Source of the DNA: Micromonospora sp. FIMYZ51
GTDB taxonomy: Bacteria > Actinomycetota > Actinomycetes > Mycobacteriales > Micromonosporaceae
Direction of reading: 5' to 3'
Assembly (NCBI RefSeq): GCF_038246755.1
Contig: NZ_CP134706.1
Location: 2,232,001 to 2,296,000, forward strand
DNA: 64,000 nucleotides
Program-made: the position numbers and the translations under genes
Part shown: positions 36,308-45,615 of the stretch, piece after piece
Position numbering within the stretch: the first letter of the stretch is position 1
Layout: each line of letters begins with the position of its first letter
The notes under the pieces: model-generated
What the model was told of the DNA's origin: nothing
Database searches by the model: none
What the model saw: the letters and a program-made list of their open reading frames with translations, nothing else

Positions 36308-36949
36308 TCAACGCGCCGGTACGCCCTTGACCACGCGGCCCGCTGACACGTCGCGTACCACGCACGCACCGGCGCCGACCGTCGCCCCGGCACCGATGCG
36401 CAGCCCTTGCAGCACCACGGCGCCCGCGCCGATCAGCGCGGCGGTGCCGAGGTGACAGTCGCCGGAGACGGCGGCGAGCGGGTGCAGCGAGACGTGGTCG
36501 CCGACCACGCAGTCGTGGGCGAGGGTGGCGTTCTGGTTGACGTGCAGGTGCCGCCCGGCGATGACGTTCGTGGTGATCCGGCCGCCGGCGAACACCACCA
36601 GGCCCTCGGCCGAGACGAGATCGGCGCCGACGGTGGCGTCCGGATGCACCAGGCTGGCGGCGGGCAGGCCGAGCGCGTCGATCCGGGCGGCCACGGCCCG
36701 CCGGATCCGTGGATCACCCACGCCGAGCGTGACATGGGTCTGCGGGGGCAGTTGTCCGAGTGCCCCCAGGGTGCCGAGGTACGGCGCGGTCGCCTCGGCG
36801 CGCTTGCGGTTGCGCTCCGCGGGATCGTCGTCGACGAAACCGAGCAGCCGCCAGGTCAGGCGACCGGCCGCCTCGTTGACCGCCGCCACCAGTTGGGCGA
36901 TCTCCCGCCCGTGGCCACCGCAGCCCACGATGACGAGGTCGAGGGTCAT
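36308..36949 (-). CDS. Sugar O/N-acetyltransferase, NeuD/PglD type
   Basis: A 213-residue protein. LVIVGCGGHGREIAQLVAAVN is the Rossmann-like N-terminal PglD domain. A left-handed beta-helix of hexapeptide repeats follows from about residue 105 (LVHPDATVGADLVSAEGLVV to the end). VNQNATLAHDCVVGDHVSLHP holds the catalytic-type His. It ends VVRDVSAGRVVKGVPAR, the family end. PglD acetylates UDP-4-amino sugars, and NeuD acts on sialic acid. It is separated from the PglF/PglE/PglC-like genes only by tex, dgt and a small gene, so it is the natural missing acetylation step. Confidence 0.85.
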   Translation of the reverse strand: MTLDLVIVGCGGHGREIAQLVAAVNEAAGRLTWRLLGFVDDDPAERNRKRAEATAPYLGTLGALGQLPPQTHVTLGVGDPRIRRAVAARIDALGLPAASLVHPDATVGADLVSAEGLVVFAGGRITTNVIAGRHLHVNQNATLAHDCVVGDHVSLHPLAAVSGDCHLGTAALIGAGAVVLQGLRIGAGATVGAGACVVRDVSAGRVVKGVPAR

Positions 36950-37154
36950 CGTGATCCGATCTTCATTGCTGGTCCTCCGGCCGCTGAGGTGGTCAAGCGA
37001 GCAGAGTAGAGAAGTTCGGGGGCAGAAGTGACGGTATTCCGATTTCTGCCGCCGAACAGCCGACCGGGAGGGCCGGGGCCGGTGGGGCGCCGGGACGCCC
37101 CGGGATGGCCGGGCGGCGGGGGACCTGGGCCGGCGGGGCGGCCGGGGCGCCCGC

Positions 37155-38126
37155 TCAGTGGCCGATCATCCGGTGCAGGCGGAGGAACGTCTCGGTGAAG
37201 CCGAGCCTCGGCCAGGTACGCGAGGAGAGCAGGTTCGTCACCCGCCAGTCGGTGACCACACTGTCGAACCCGCCGTCGACGGCCCAGTCGACGACCGCCG
37301 CGCCGAGCGCCCGACCGGCACCGGCCCGGCGGGCGTGCGGGAAGACCGCAGCGTACCCGAGGAACGCGGCGTTGTCCGGGCGGGCCAGGCCGAGATGGCT
37401 GCTCGACTTCTCCAGCGCGCATCCGATGGCCGAGCCGATCACCTCGCCGTCGCGTTCGGCCACGAACGTGGCGTACTCCGGGTTGTCGATGTCGTCCGCC
37501 CAGTCGGCGAGGCTGTCCTCAAGCGTGCCGACCCGGCCGGCGGAGAACGTCGGGGACAGGCCCTGATGCGTGGGCAGCTCCAGGTCGAGGCGGGCGAGTG
37601 GGGGAATGTCGGCCCGGCCGGCGCGGCGCACCGACACCCCACCGTCCCCGGCTGCGGTCGACAGCCTCGTCGGCGGTCGGACGGCATGCGCGTGCTGCTG
37701 GCCGAAGCCCAGCCGGAACCAGGCCCGGACCAGTTCCTCGTCCTGGGCCGGCACCACCACGTAGTGCGCCGTGCGCCCCTCGTCGACCCAGCGGGTCGCG
37801 GCGCTCGCGTAGAGGTCGCGCATCACCTCGGCATCGGTGACCGCCTGCCCGGCCGCCTCGACCCAGATGTTCGGCCCCCACAACGGCGACGTCTTCGGGG
37901 CACCGAGCAGAAACCCCACCGGCACGCCGGCCCGGAGCGCGACCGCACCGGAGGCGTCCGCAGTCTCGAACGCGGCGGTCAGCTCCGCGACGGCGGCATC
38001 GACGGTCTCGAAACGCGGCGACAGCAGCGGCTGGGCGAGCCGGTGCCGGCGGTGCCGGTCGGCCAGCAACGCGCCGCAGGCCGGCACGTCGGCGGCCACG
38101 ATCGGCCGGATCTCCACGCGCGACAT
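37155..38126 (-). CDS. Tandem GNAT acetyltransferase
   Basis: A 323-residue protein with two GNAT-like halves. The first, MSRVEIRPIVAADVPACGAL, is degenerate at the CoA loop. The second (about 165-323) has VSVRRAGRADIPPLARL and the acetyl-CoA loop VFPHARRAGAGRALGAAVVDWA, with TDWRVTNLLSSRTWPRLGFTE near the end. The substrate is not predictable. The ATG at 38126 starts the GNAT fold; further upstream the DNA is a 16-bp tandem repeat array and should not be coding. 205 bases without a gene (36950-37154) precede its stop side and show only GC-rich sequence with a GGGGCGCCGGGACGCCCC hairpin near 37084. Confidence 0.8.
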   Translation of the reverse strand: MSRVEIRPIVAADVPACGALLADRHRRHRLAQPLLSPRFETVDAAVAELTAAFETADASGAVALRAGVPVGFLLGAPKTSPLWGPNIWVEAAGQAVTDAEVMRDLYASAATRWVDEGRTAHYVVVPAQDEELVRAWFRLGFGQQHAHAVRPPTRLSTAAGDGGVSVRRAGRADIPPLARLDLELPTHQGLSPTFSAGRVGTLEDSLADWADDIDNPEYATFVAERDGEVIGSAIGCALEKSSSHLGLARPDNAAFLGYAAVFPHARRAGAGRALGAAVVDWAVDGGFDSVVTDWRVTNLLSSRTWPRLGFTETFLRLHRMIGH

Positions 38127-38216
38127 GGCCAGCACGGTAGCCGGGAGGCTATCGAACGGCACCCGCATTTCCCGCCGGTCCCGCCCGCTTGCCGGCCGCG
38201 CCGCCATACCGGCCGC

Positions 38217-38340
38217 CCCCGGCCGCGCCGCACCCCGGCCGCGCCGCACCCCGGCCGCGCCGCACCCCGGCCGCGCCGCACCCCGGCCGCGCCGCACCCC
38301 GGCCGCGCCGCCCCGGCCGCGCCGCACCCCGGCCGTGGTG
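38217..38340. repeat. 16-bp tandem repeat array, about 8 copies
   Basis: The unit CACCCCGGCCGCGCCG repeats with copies at 38231, 38247, 38263, 38279 and 38295, which are identical. 14-base variants start at 38217 and 38311, and a degenerate last copy at 38325. It lies in a 298-base gap with no gene (38127-38424) between the GNAT gene start and the metallo-hydrolase gene end. Confidence 0.95.
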
Positions 38341-38348
38341 CATACCGG

Positions 38349-38411
38349 CTGTCGCGCACGCTGGCTGTCCCGCACGCTGGCTGCCCCGCCGCTGGCTGTC
38401 CCGCGCGCTGT
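38349..38411. repeat. Second 16-bp-period array
   Basis: CTGTCGCGCACGCTGG and near copies (38349, 38365, 38381 with one base missing, 38396) continue the same 16-base spacing with a different sequence. It directly follows the first array, so the two may share a length constraint or a common origin. Confidence 0.8.
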
Positions 38412-38424
38412 GCGCCTGTCGACG

Positions 38425-39576
38425 TCAGGCGATCGCCTGCCACCAGCCGTCGACAGGCGGCGGGTCGTCGACCACCACTCGCTCGCCGGGGCGCGGCACG
38501 GCCAGCCGGACGTCCCGCGCCTTGGCCTCGGCCCAGAGCCGGTCGACCGGCTCGGACCAGTCGTGCAGGGCGAGGTTGAACGTCGCCCAGTGCACCGGTA
38601 CGAAGAGCCCACCGCGCAGGTCCAGGTGGGCGCTGACCGCCTCCTCCGGGAACATGTGGATGCCCGGCCAGGCCCGGTCGTACGCCCCGATCTGCACCAG
38701 CGTCACGTCGAACGGCCCGTGCTCCGCGCCGATCTCGGCGTACCCGTCGAAGTAGCCGGAGTCGCCGGTGTAGTAGACCCGGCGCTGGCGTCCGGCGACC
38801 ACCCAGGAGCTCCACAGGGTGCCGTTGCGGCGTAGCCCGCGCCCGGAGAAGTGCTGGGCAGCGGCGCAGGTGATCTCCAGTTCACCGAGCCGGTGGGTCT
38901 GCGCCCAGTCCAGCTCGATGATCCGGTCGGCCGGCACGCCCCACCGATCGAGGTGGGCGCCGACGCCCAGCGGCACCAGGAACGGTGCCGACTGCCGGGC
39001 GGTCAACTCCCGCACCGTGGCCATGTCCAGGTGGTCGTAGTGGTCGTGCGAGATCAGGATCGCGTCCAGGCGGGGCAGCTCGTCGAGGCGTACCGGTGGC
39101 CGGTGCAGCCGGCGCGGGCCGACCGCCGCGGACGGGGAGCACCTGTCGCTCCACACCGGGTCGAGCAGCACCCGCCGCCCCTCGATCTCGATGAGCGTGG
39201 AGGCGTGCCCGTACCAGATCACGTTCAGCTCGCGCGCCGAATCGACCTCGGGTGCCGCGACGGGCCGGACCAGCGGCACGGCGACGCGCGGCCGACGCTG
39301 CTGCTTGCCGAAGATCATCTCTCGGAGCAGGTTGCGGTCGGGGGCCGGTGTCATGGTCCGGGTGGCTGCCCGGTTGTGGAACGTGCCGTCGCGGAACTGC
39401 GGTGACCGGGCGGCCCGCTCGGCCCGGGCCCCGGCGAGCCGCCCGCCGAGCGCGGCCGGTATCTCCCGGGCGGCCCAGGCCAGGCCGGCCAGCCCGGCCA
39501 ACGCGGTCAGGCCGGCGACCGACCCGCTGATCCGCCGGCCGGTGGTCGACTGCTTCGGTTCGCTCGGCACCCGCAT
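38425..39576 (-). CDS. Metallo-beta-lactamase-fold hydrolase (UlaG/NAPE-PLD-like)
   Basis: A 383-residue protein. A hydrophobic N-terminal segment (GSVAGLTALAGLAGLAWAA, about 18-36) may anchor it in the membrane. The MBL core has IWYGHASTLIEIEGRRVLLDP, the zinc motif LISHDHYDHLD, then CAAAQHFSGRG with a ligand His, YYTGDSGYFDG with the bridging Asp, and FVPVHWATFNLALHDW with the last His. This layout matches NAPE-PLD-like/outer-membrane phospholipase-type MBL proteins. Substrate unknown. The start codon at 39576 gives the full anchor. The gene stands alone between the repeat arrays and the beta-lactamase-like gene. Confidence 0.85.
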   Translation of the reverse strand: MRVPSEPKQSTTGRRISGSVAGLTALAGLAGLAWAAREIPAALGGRLAGARAERAARSPQFRDGTFHNRAATRTMTPAPDRNLLREMIFGKQQRRPRVAVPLVRPVAAPEVDSARELNVIWYGHASTLIEIEGRRVLLDPVWSDRCSPSAAVGPRRLHRPPVRLDELPRLDAILISHDHYDHLDMATVRELTARQSAPFLVPLGVGAHLDRWGVPADRIIELDWAQTHRLGELEITCAAAQHFSGRGLRRNGTLWSSWVVAGRQRRVYYTGDSGYFDGYAEIGAEHGPFDVTLVQIGAYDRAWPGIHMFPEEAVSAHLDLRGGLFVPVHWATFNLALHDWSEPVDRLWAEAKARDVRLAVPRPGERVVVDDPPPVDGWWQAIA

Positions 39577-39627
39577 GGTCCCCCCTCAGCTGCGCCCCGG
39601 GGACCACGTTAGCCGCCGATGGCGCGT

Positions 39628-40674
39628 TCAGCCGCCGTTGCTCGGCCGGTACCGGTGGGCCCGGTGCGCGGTGCCGGTGCCGTCGAGGCGACCGGTCACG
39701 TCCAGGAAGCGCCGGCCCATCCGGGCCCGGGCCTGCACGGCGGGGTGGGTGGCACCGAAATCGTCCGCCCCGGCCTGGCCGTCGGCGAAAAGGGCGTACG
39801 TCAGCAGTGGCGCACCGGCCGTGTCGAAGATCACCCCGGCCTCGTGCCGGGCATCGGCGAACCATCCGGCCTTGGTGGCGATCCGGGCCCGCTCGGCCGA
39901 GGACATCTCGCGCCGGATGCCGTCGGTGAAGGCCACCGGCGAGCGCAGCAGCCGCAGCACGATCTCGGTCGAGGCGGCGGAGAGCAGCGCGCCGCCGACC
40001 AGCGCCCGGAGCAGGTCGTGGGTCTCCCGAGGGGTGCTGGTGCCCAGGTAGAAGCGGTTCGGGTTGGCCACCGGCTGCACCTGAGTGTTGGGGAAGCCCT
40101 TGGTCACCAGGATCTGGTTGAGCTCGGCGGCCGGGCAGACCAGCCCGCACAGTCGGACGGCGGTGTCGTCCGAGACGGTTAGCAGGTTGGCCAGCACGTG
40201 CCCGAGGGTGACCGAGCTGGGGTAGGCGCCGTCCAGGCTGAAGATGCCGTCGCCACCCGGGACGACGATCGCCGCCGTCACGTCCACCCGCTGGTCGAGG
40301 GTGAGCAGACCCCGGTCGACCTTGTCCAGCACCGCGACCGCCACGGCGATCTTGTTGACGCTGTACGCCTCGATCCGCCGGTCCGCCGACTCGCTCACCG
40401 CCACCAGCGGCGCACCGCCGGCCGGGCCGGCGAGGCTGACGTACGCTTGCCAGTTCCCGCCGGCCCGGGTACGTTCCCGCTGGTAGATGGCTGCGATCCG
40501 GGCCGCCACCCGGTCCCGGTCGCTGGTGGCCGCATCGCCGTCGAGCGGTGCGGCCACGGTCGACGCGGCGCGTCCCGGGTCAGCGGTGGCGGGCACCGCT
40601 GCCCCGAGAACGGTGCCGGCCGTGGCCACGGTGCCCAGACCGAGCGCGGCCCTGCGGTTCATCCGGGTAGTCAC
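39628..40674 (-). CDS. Class A beta-lactamase-like serine hydrolase, Tat-exported
   Basis: A 348-residue protein. A twin-arginine signal, MNRRAALGLG followed by a hydrophobic stretch and ATADPG, ends near residue 32. The active-site motif SxxK is S105-VN-K108. SDD at 168-170 fills the SDN position, and KAG at 268-270 stands for KTG. The domain length fits class A enzymes. The changes at SDN and KTG mean true beta-lactam hydrolysis is uncertain; a peptidoglycan or other serine hydrolase role is possible. The GTG at 40674 has GGAG 6 bases upstream; an ATG at 40662 is the alternative. Confidence 0.8.
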   Translation of the reverse strand: MTTRMNRRAALGLGTVATAGTVLGAAVPATADPGRAASTVAAPLDGDAATSDRDRVAARIAAIYQRERTRAGGNWQAYVSLAGPAGGAPLVAVSESADRRIEAYSVNKIAVAVAVLDKVDRGLLTLDQRVDVTAAIVVPGGDGIFSLDGAYPSSVTLGHVLANLLTVSDDTAVRLCGLVCPAAELNQILVTKGFPNTQVQPVANPNRFYLGTSTPRETHDLLRALVGGALLSAASTEIVLRLLRSPVAFTDGIRREMSSAERARIATKAGWFADARHEAGVIFDTAGAPLLTYALFADGQAGADDFGATHPAVQARARMGRRFLDVTGRLDGTGTAHRAHRYRPSNGG

Positions 40675-40755
40675 TGATTTCTCCCGTCGGTTCCCTGATG
40701 TCTCCTCCGGACACCCTAGGCCGACTGATCGAAATACGTGGTCCCGTCGATGCGG

Positions 40756-41940
40756 TCACGGCGCGAGCACGACCTTCACACAGCCGTCCTCCTTCTTCTG
40801 GAACATCTCGTACGCCTGCGGGGCCTGCGCCAGCGACAGCCGGTGGGTACGCAGATCCTCCACGCCGAGCGGGTCGTCGTCGGCGGCGAGCAGCGGGATG
40901 ATCTCGTCGGTCCAGCGCCGCACATGGCACTGACCCATCCGCAACTGGATGCCCCGGTCGAACATCTCCATCAGGGGCAACGGATCCACCTCACCGCCGT
41001 ACACGCCGGAGATGGAGACCGTGCCGCCGCGCCGGACGGCCTTCAACGCGGCCTTGAGCACGACCAACCGGTCCACCCCGACCTTGTCGATCATCGGCCC
41101 GGCGAGCTTGTCGGGCAGCAGCCCGGCGGCGGTCTGGGCGGCCTTGCCCAGCGGCGCGCCGTGCGCCTCCATGCCGACCGCGTCGATCACCGCGTCCGGC
41201 CCGCGTCCGTCCACCAGCTTGATAAGCGTGTCGGCCACGTCGTCGAGCTGAGAGACGTCGAGCACCTCCACGCCGTGCCGGCGAGCCATCTCCAGCCGCT
41301 CCGGCACCAGGTCCAGCCCGATCACCCGCTCGGCGCCAAGGTGCCGGCCGACGCGGGCGCAGAACTGACCCACCGGGCCGAGCCCGAAGACGGCAAGGGT
41401 CCCGCCGCGCGGGGTGTCTGCGTACTTCACCGCCTGCCAGGCGGTCGGCAGGATGTCGGAAAGGTAGAGCCACCGCTCGTCCGGTCCGGTCTCCGGCACC
41501 GCGATCGGGCCGAACTCGGCGTACGGCACCCGCAGGTACTCCGCCTGCCCGCCGGGCACCGAGCCGTACAGCGAGGTGTAGCCGAACAGGCTGGCACCCT
41601 TGCCCTCGGCGGTGACCTGACTGGTCTCACACTGCGCGTACAGCTGGCGCTCGCACATCCAGCAGCTGCCGCAGGAGATGTTGAACGGCACCACCACCCG
41701 GTCACCGGGCTTGAGCCGGGTCACCCCGGGGCCGACCTCCTCGACGATGCCCATCGGCTCGTGGCCGAGCACGTCGCCCGGCTTGAGGTACGGCCCGAGC
41801 ACCTCGTACAGGTGCAGATCGGAGCCGCAGATCGCGGTGGAGGTGATCCGGACGATCGCGTCGGTGGGTTCCTCGATCCGAGGGTCGGGCACCTCCTCGA
41901 CCCGTACGTCCCGTTTGCCTTGCCACGTCACTGCCCGCAT
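40756..41940 (-). CDS. Zinc-dependent alcohol dehydrogenase (formaldehyde-dehydrogenase-like)
   Basis: A 394-residue MDR enzyme. The catalytic zinc site is ICGSDLHLYEV and LGHEPMGIVEEVG. The structural zinc loop is CGSCWMCERQLYAQC with four cysteines. The cofactor domain has FGLGPVGQFCARVGRHLGA. The insertion KGASLFGYTSLYGSVPGGQAEYLRVPYA matches the glutathione-independent formaldehyde dehydrogenase-like group. The ATG at 41940 is fixed by a perfect AAGGAGGTG 5 bases upstream. No linked pathway genes are present, so the substrate is open. Confidence 0.88.
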   Translation of the reverse strand: MRAVTWQGKRDVRVEEVPDPRIEEPTDAIVRITSTAICGSDLHLYEVLGPYLKPGDVLGHEPMGIVEEVGPGVTRLKPGDRVVVPFNISCGSCWMCERQLYAQCETSQVTAEGKGASLFGYTSLYGSVPGGQAEYLRVPYAEFGPIAVPETGPDERWLYLSDILPTAWQAVKYADTPRGGTLAVFGLGPVGQFCARVGRHLGAERVIGLDLVPERLEMARRHGVEVLDVSQLDDVADTLIKLVDGRGPDAVIDAVGMEAHGAPLGKAAQTAAGLLPDKLAGPMIDKVGVDRLVVLKAALKAVRRGGTVSISGVYGGEVDPLPLMEMFDRGIQLRMGQCHVRRWTDEIIPLLAADDDPLGVEDLRTHRLSLAQAPQAYEMFQKKEDGCVKVVLAP

Positions 41941-41972
41941 GCCGGCACCTCCTTGTAGTCGGTAACCGACTG

Positions 41973-42163
41973 CTACCCCCACCACCCCCGCCAACCCCAC
42001 CACCCCCGCCAACCCCACCCTCACCCCCACCCTCACCCTCTGCGTTGATCATGAGGTTGGCGGCAGTGGTTGATCTTTAAACTGCCGCCAACCTCATGAT
42101 CAACGGGACGGGGGTGGGGGTGGGGTGGGGTGGGGGTGGGAGGGGTGGGTGGGGGTGGGTGGG
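41973..42163. repeat. C-rich tract, perfect inverted repeat and G-rich tract
   Basis: Plus-strand C-rich ACCCCC/CAACCCC repeats (41973-42040) are followed by the 61-base inverted repeat at 42044-42104. G-rich GGGTGGGG repeats then run to about 42163, where the sdhB stop lies. The C-rich and G-rich arms are largely complementary, so the whole 190-base stretch could fold as one long hairpin. The runs of G could also form G-quadruplexes. Confidence 0.85.
42044..42104. terminator. Perfect 24-bp inverted repeat downstream of sdhB
   Basis: The arm starting GTTGATCATGAGGTTGG at 42044 (to 42067) is exactly complementary to 42081-42104, which ends CCTCATGATCAAC. The loop is 13 bases and itself contains GTTGATC. 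It lies 60 bases past the sdhB stop. A terminator role is likely, but the length and perfection exceed normal terminators, so it may be a dispersed palindromic element. Confidence 0.6.
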
Positions 42164-42928
42164 TTAGGTGCCGGGGGTGTTGTCGGGGCGCTTGGTGGTG
42201 GCGGTCAGGTAGTCGCGGTTCAGGCGGCCGATGGTGCTCAGGGGGATGCCCTTCGGGCAGACCACGGTGCACTCGCCGGCGTTGGTGCAACCGCCGAAGC
42301 CCGCCTCGTCGTGCGCGTCGACCATGCCGATCACCCGGGTGTAGCGCTCCGGCTGGCCCTGCGGCAGCAGGGAGAGCTGGGTGACCTTGGCGGCGGTGAA
42401 GAGCATGCCGGAGCCGTTCGGACAGGCCGCCACGCAGGCGCCGCAGCCGATGCAGGCGGCCGACTCGAACGCGGCGTCCGCGCTCGCCTTGGCCACCGGC
42501 ACGGAGTGGGCCTCGGGCGCGCTGCCGGTGGGCGCGGTGATGTACCCGCCGGCCGCGATGATCTTGTCGAAGGCGCCCCGGTTGACCACCAGGTCCTTGA
42601 TCACCGGGAAGGCCCGAGCCCGCCACGGCTCGATGTCGATCGTGTCGCCGTCGGAGAACTGCCGCATGTGCAGCTGGCAGGCGGTGGTGCCGCGCTGCGG
42701 CCCGTGCGCGTTGCCGTTGATCATCAGGCCGCACATGCCGCAGATGCCCTCGCGGCAGTCGTGGTCGAAGGCGATCGGCTCCTCACCGGAGAGGATGAGC
42801 CGCTCGTTGAGCACGTCGAGCATCTCCAGGAACGACATGTCGGGGGAGACGTCGTCGACCTGGTAGGTCACCATCCGACCCTTGTCTGCAGGGCCGGACT
42901 GGCGCCAGATGCGCAGGGTCAGATTCAC
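42164..42928 (-). CDS. sdhB: Succinate dehydrogenase iron-sulfur subunit
   Basis: A 254-residue protein. The [2Fe-2S] cluster cysteines are in [17 protein letters not shown] and [22 protein letters not shown] binds the [4Fe-4S] cluster, and [17 protein letters not shown] the [3Fe-4S] cluster. It passes electrons from the flavoprotein to menaquinone in the membrane. The GTG at 42928 overlaps the sdhA stop (GTGA). The ORF can be read open to 43132, but that part overlaps sdhA. The length is normal for the actinobacterial type. Confidence 0.95.
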   Translation of the reverse strand: MNLTLRIWRQSGPADKGRMVTYQVDDVSPDMSFLEMLDVLNERLILSGEEPIAFDHDCREGICGMCGLMINGNAHGPQRGTTACQLHMRQFSDGDTIDIEPWRARAFPVIKDLVVNRGAFDKIIAAGGYITAPTGSAPEAHSVPVAKASADAAFESAACIGCGACVAACPNGSGMLFTAAKVTQLSLLPQGQPERYTRVIGMVDAHDEAGFGGCTNAGECTVVCPKGIPLSTIGRLNRDYLTATTKRPDNTPGT

Positions 42929-44862
42929 TTGTAACTCCGCTGCGTGGGGTGGACGTATTCGAAGTTGAGGTCTTCCTTGTGCAGCACCGACGGCTGCCCG
43001 GTGGCGGTGAACTCCCACGCGGCGACGTACGCGAAGTTGTCGTCGTCGCGCTCGGCCTCGCCGTCCGCGCTCTGGTGCTCGGCCCGGAAGTGCCCGCCGC
43101 AGGACTCCTCGCGGTGCAGGGCGTCGATGCACATCAGCTCGGCCAGCTCGAAGAAGTCGGCCACCCGGCCGGCCTTCTCCAGCGACTGGTTGAGCCCTTC
43201 ACCGTCGCCGGGCACCCGCACCCGCTGCCAGAACTGTTCGCGCAGCGCGCGGATCTCGTCGATGGCCTTGCGTAGCCCGGCCTCGGAGCGCTCCATGCCG
43301 CAGTGCTCCCACATGATCTGGCCCAACTCGCGGTGGAACGAGTCCACCGTCCGGTCGCCGTTGATCGCGAGCAGCCGCTGGATGCGGTCCTCCACGTCAC
43401 GGCGGGCCTCGACCGCCGCCGGGTGGCTGGCGTCGATCTTCTCGAAGGGGCCGGCGGCGAGGTAGTTGGCGATCGTGTTTGGCAGCACGAAGTACCCGTC
43501 GGCCAGGCCCTGCATCAGCGCCGAGGCGCCGAGCCGGTTCGCGCCGTGGTCGGAGAAGTTCGCCTCGCCGATCACGAACAGCCCGGGGATGGTCGACTGG
43601 AGGTCGTAGTCGACCCAGAGGCCGCCCATGGTGTAGTGCACGGCCGGGTAGATCCGCATCGGGACCTCGTACGGGTCCTCGCCGGTGATCCGCTCGTACA
43701 TCTCGAAGAGGTTGCCGTACTTGGCCTCGATGGCCTTGCGGCCGAGCCGCTCGATGGCGTCGGAGAAGTCGAGGTAGACGCCGAGCTTGGTCGGGCCGAC
43801 GCCCCGGCCCTCGTCGCAGACGTTCTTGGCGGCCCGGGAGGCGATGTCCCGGGGCACCAGGTTGCCGAACGAGGGGTAGATCCGCTCCAGGTAGTAGTCC
43901 CGTTCGTCCTCTCCGATGTCCCGCGGGTTGCGGTCGTCGTCCTTGGCCTTGGGCACCCAGACCCGGCCGTCGTTGCGCAGCGACTCGCTCATCAGGGTCA
44001 GCTTCGACTGGTGGTCGCCGGAGACCGGGATGCAGGTCGGGTGGATCTGGGTGTAGCAGGGGTTGGCGAAGTAGGCGCCCTTGCGGTGCGCCCGCCAGGT
44101 GGCCGTGACGTTGCAGCCCTTGGCGTTTGTGGAGAGGTAGAAGACGTTGCCGTAGCCGCCGGAGGCGAGCACCACGGCGTCGGCGAACTCGCAGGTGATC
44201 TCGCCGGTGACCATGTCCCGGACCACGATGCCCCGGGCCTGGCCGTCGACGACGATCAGCTCAAGCATCTCGTGTCGGGCGTTCATCTCCACGTTGCCCA
44301 GGCCGATCTGCCGCTCCAGCGCCTGGTACGCGCCGAGCAGCAACTGCTGGCCCGTCTGGCCCCGGGCGTAGAAGGTGCGCTGCACCTGGGCGCCGCCAAA
44401 GGAGCGGGTGTCGAGCAGGCCGCCGTACTCCCGGGCGAACGGCACACCCTGGGCTACGCACTGGTCGATGATGTTCGCCGACACCTCGGCCAGCCGGTGC
44501 ACGTTCGACTCGCGGGAGCGGAAGTCGCCGCCCTTGACGGTGTCGTAGAAGAGCCGGTGCACCGAGTCGCCGTCGTTGCGGTAGTTCTTGGCCGCGTTGA
44601 TGCCACCCTGCGCGGCGATCGAGTGGGCCCGGCGCGGGCTGTCCTGGTAGCAGTAGGACTTGACCCGATAGCCCTGCTCGGCGAGGGTGGCGGCGGCGGA
44701 GCCACCGGCCAGGCCGGTGCCGACGACGATCACGGTCATCTTGCGGCGGTTGGCCGGGTTGACCAGCTTGGCCTCGAAGCGGCGGCGTTCCCACCGGGTC
44801 TCGATCGGACCCTCGGGAGCCCTGGTGTCGGCGATCGGGTCGCCCTCGGTGAAGAGATCCAT
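42925..44862 (-). CDS. sdhA: Succinate dehydrogenase/fumarate reductase flavoprotein
   Basis: A 645-residue FAD protein. [22 protein letters not shown] is the dinucleotide fold, and [17 protein letters not shown] contains the FAD-linking His region. [20 protein letters not shown] and the [13 protein letters not shown] block form the active site, and [21 protein letters not shown] the C-terminal FAD part. It oxidises succinate to fumarate at the cytoplasmic side. The length and the GGIN-type motif match the menaquinone-linked B-type enzyme. It lies 2 bases after sdhC and overlaps sdhB by 4 bases. Confidence 0.95.
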   Translation of the reverse strand: MDLFTEGDPIADTRAPEGPIETRWERRRFEAKLVNPANRRKMTVIVVGTGLAGGSAAATLAEQGYRVKSYCYQDSPRRAHSIAAQGGINAAKNYRNDGDSVHRLFYDTVKGGDFRSRESNVHRLAEVSANIIDQCVAQGVPFAREYGGLLDTRSFGGAQVQRTFYARGQTGQQLLLGAYQALERQIGLGNVEMNARHEMLELIVVDGQARGIVVRDMVTGEITCEFADAVVLASGGYGNVFYLSTNAKGCNVTATWRAHRKGAYFANPCYTQIHPTCIPVSGDHQSKLTLMSESLRNDGRVWVPKAKDDDRNPRDIGEDERDYYLERIYPSFGNLVPRDIASRAAKNVCDEGRGVGPTKLGVYLDFSDAIERLGRKAIEAKYGNLFEMYERITGEDPYEVPMRIYPAVHYTMGGLWVDYDLQSTIPGLFVIGEANFSDHGANRLGASALMQGLADGYFVLPNTIANYLAAGPFEKIDASHPAAVEARRDVEDRIQRLLAINGDRTVDSFHRELGQIMWEHCGMERSEAGLRKAIDEIRALREQFWQRVRVPGDGEGLNQSLEKAGRVADFFELAELMCIDALHREESCGGHFRAEHQSADGEAERDDDNFAYVAAWEFTATGQPSVLHKEDLNFEYVHPTQRSYK

Positions 44863-44864
44863 GG

Positions 44865-45557
44865 TCAGGACACCAATCCGGTGAGTACGGCGAACGGGAC
44901 CACCAGGTAGCCGACGCAGAGCACGACGGCGAAGACCAGGGCCACCGCCCGGGCGCGCTGTTCGCCGCGCGGGGTCTGCTGGCCGAGGCTGCGCAGCGCG
45001 CTGAACAGACCGTGGCGCAGGTGGAAGCCGAGCGCGACGACGGCCAGGGTGTAGAAGAGGGTGACGTACCAGCGGTCGAGGGCGAAGTCGGCGACCACGT
45101 TGGCGTACGGCCGGGCCGGGTCACCGACCGGGTTCAGCGTGCCGGTGGTCAGGTCCAGGATGTGGTAGATCACGAAGAGCAGGATGATCACGCCGCCCCA
45201 CCGCATGGTGCGGGCCGCGTAGCTGCCCTGGATCTTCTTGCGGTGGGCGTAGCGCACCGGGCGGGCGGCGCGGGCGCGCAGCGCCAGCACGGTGGCGGCC
45301 CAGATGTGCAGGACCACGGCGGTCAGCAGACCGATCCGCTGGATCCAGAGGAATCCGGCGCTGGGCAGCAACGGGACGCCGATCTCGCGCAACCACTCGG
45401 CGTAGTGGTTGAACTCCATCGCACCCGTGAAGATCTTCAGGTTGCCGAGCATGTGTGCGATGAGGAAAAGCACAAGCAGGATGCCCGTCACCGCCATGAC
45501 GGCCTTGAGGCCGACATTGGATCGGATGGGCGACCGGGTTCTCGTCGTGACTACCAC
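44865..45557 (-). CDS. sdhC: Succinate dehydrogenase cytochrome b subunit
   Basis: A 230-residue membrane subunit of the B type, in which one protein with five hydrophobic segments replaces SdhC and SdhD. Segments are at about 20-40, 62-90, 115-138, 155-180 and 200-225. The heme-ligand histidines are in [25 protein letters not shown] and [11 protein letters not shown]. No sdhD gene is present or needed. First gene of the sdhCAB operon. The ATG/GTG at 45557 faces the LysR gene across 77 bases. Confidence 0.92.
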   Translation of the reverse strand: MVVTTRTRSPIRSNVGLKAVMAVTGILLVLFLIAHMLGNLKIFTGAMEFNHYAEWLREIGVPLLPSAGFLWIQRIGLLTAVVLHIWAATVLALRARAARPVRYAHRKKIQGSYAARTMRWGGVIILLFVIYHILDLTTGTLNPVGDPARPYANVVADFALDRWYVTLFYTLAVVALGFHLRHGLFSALRSLGQQTPRGEQRARAVALVFAVVLCVGYLVVPFAVLTGLVS

Positions 45558-45615
45558 GCGACCGACGCTAGGAGTACTTCAACCAGTCGTCCAATGCATC
45601 GACACCGCAGTCTTG

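Noticed and set aside
37837..38835. Plus-strand 332-residue frame rich in Pro/Ala/Arg
   Set aside because: It runs through the 16-bp arrays and is antisense to the GNAT and MBL genes; its composition is typical of a shadow frame in GC-rich DNA.
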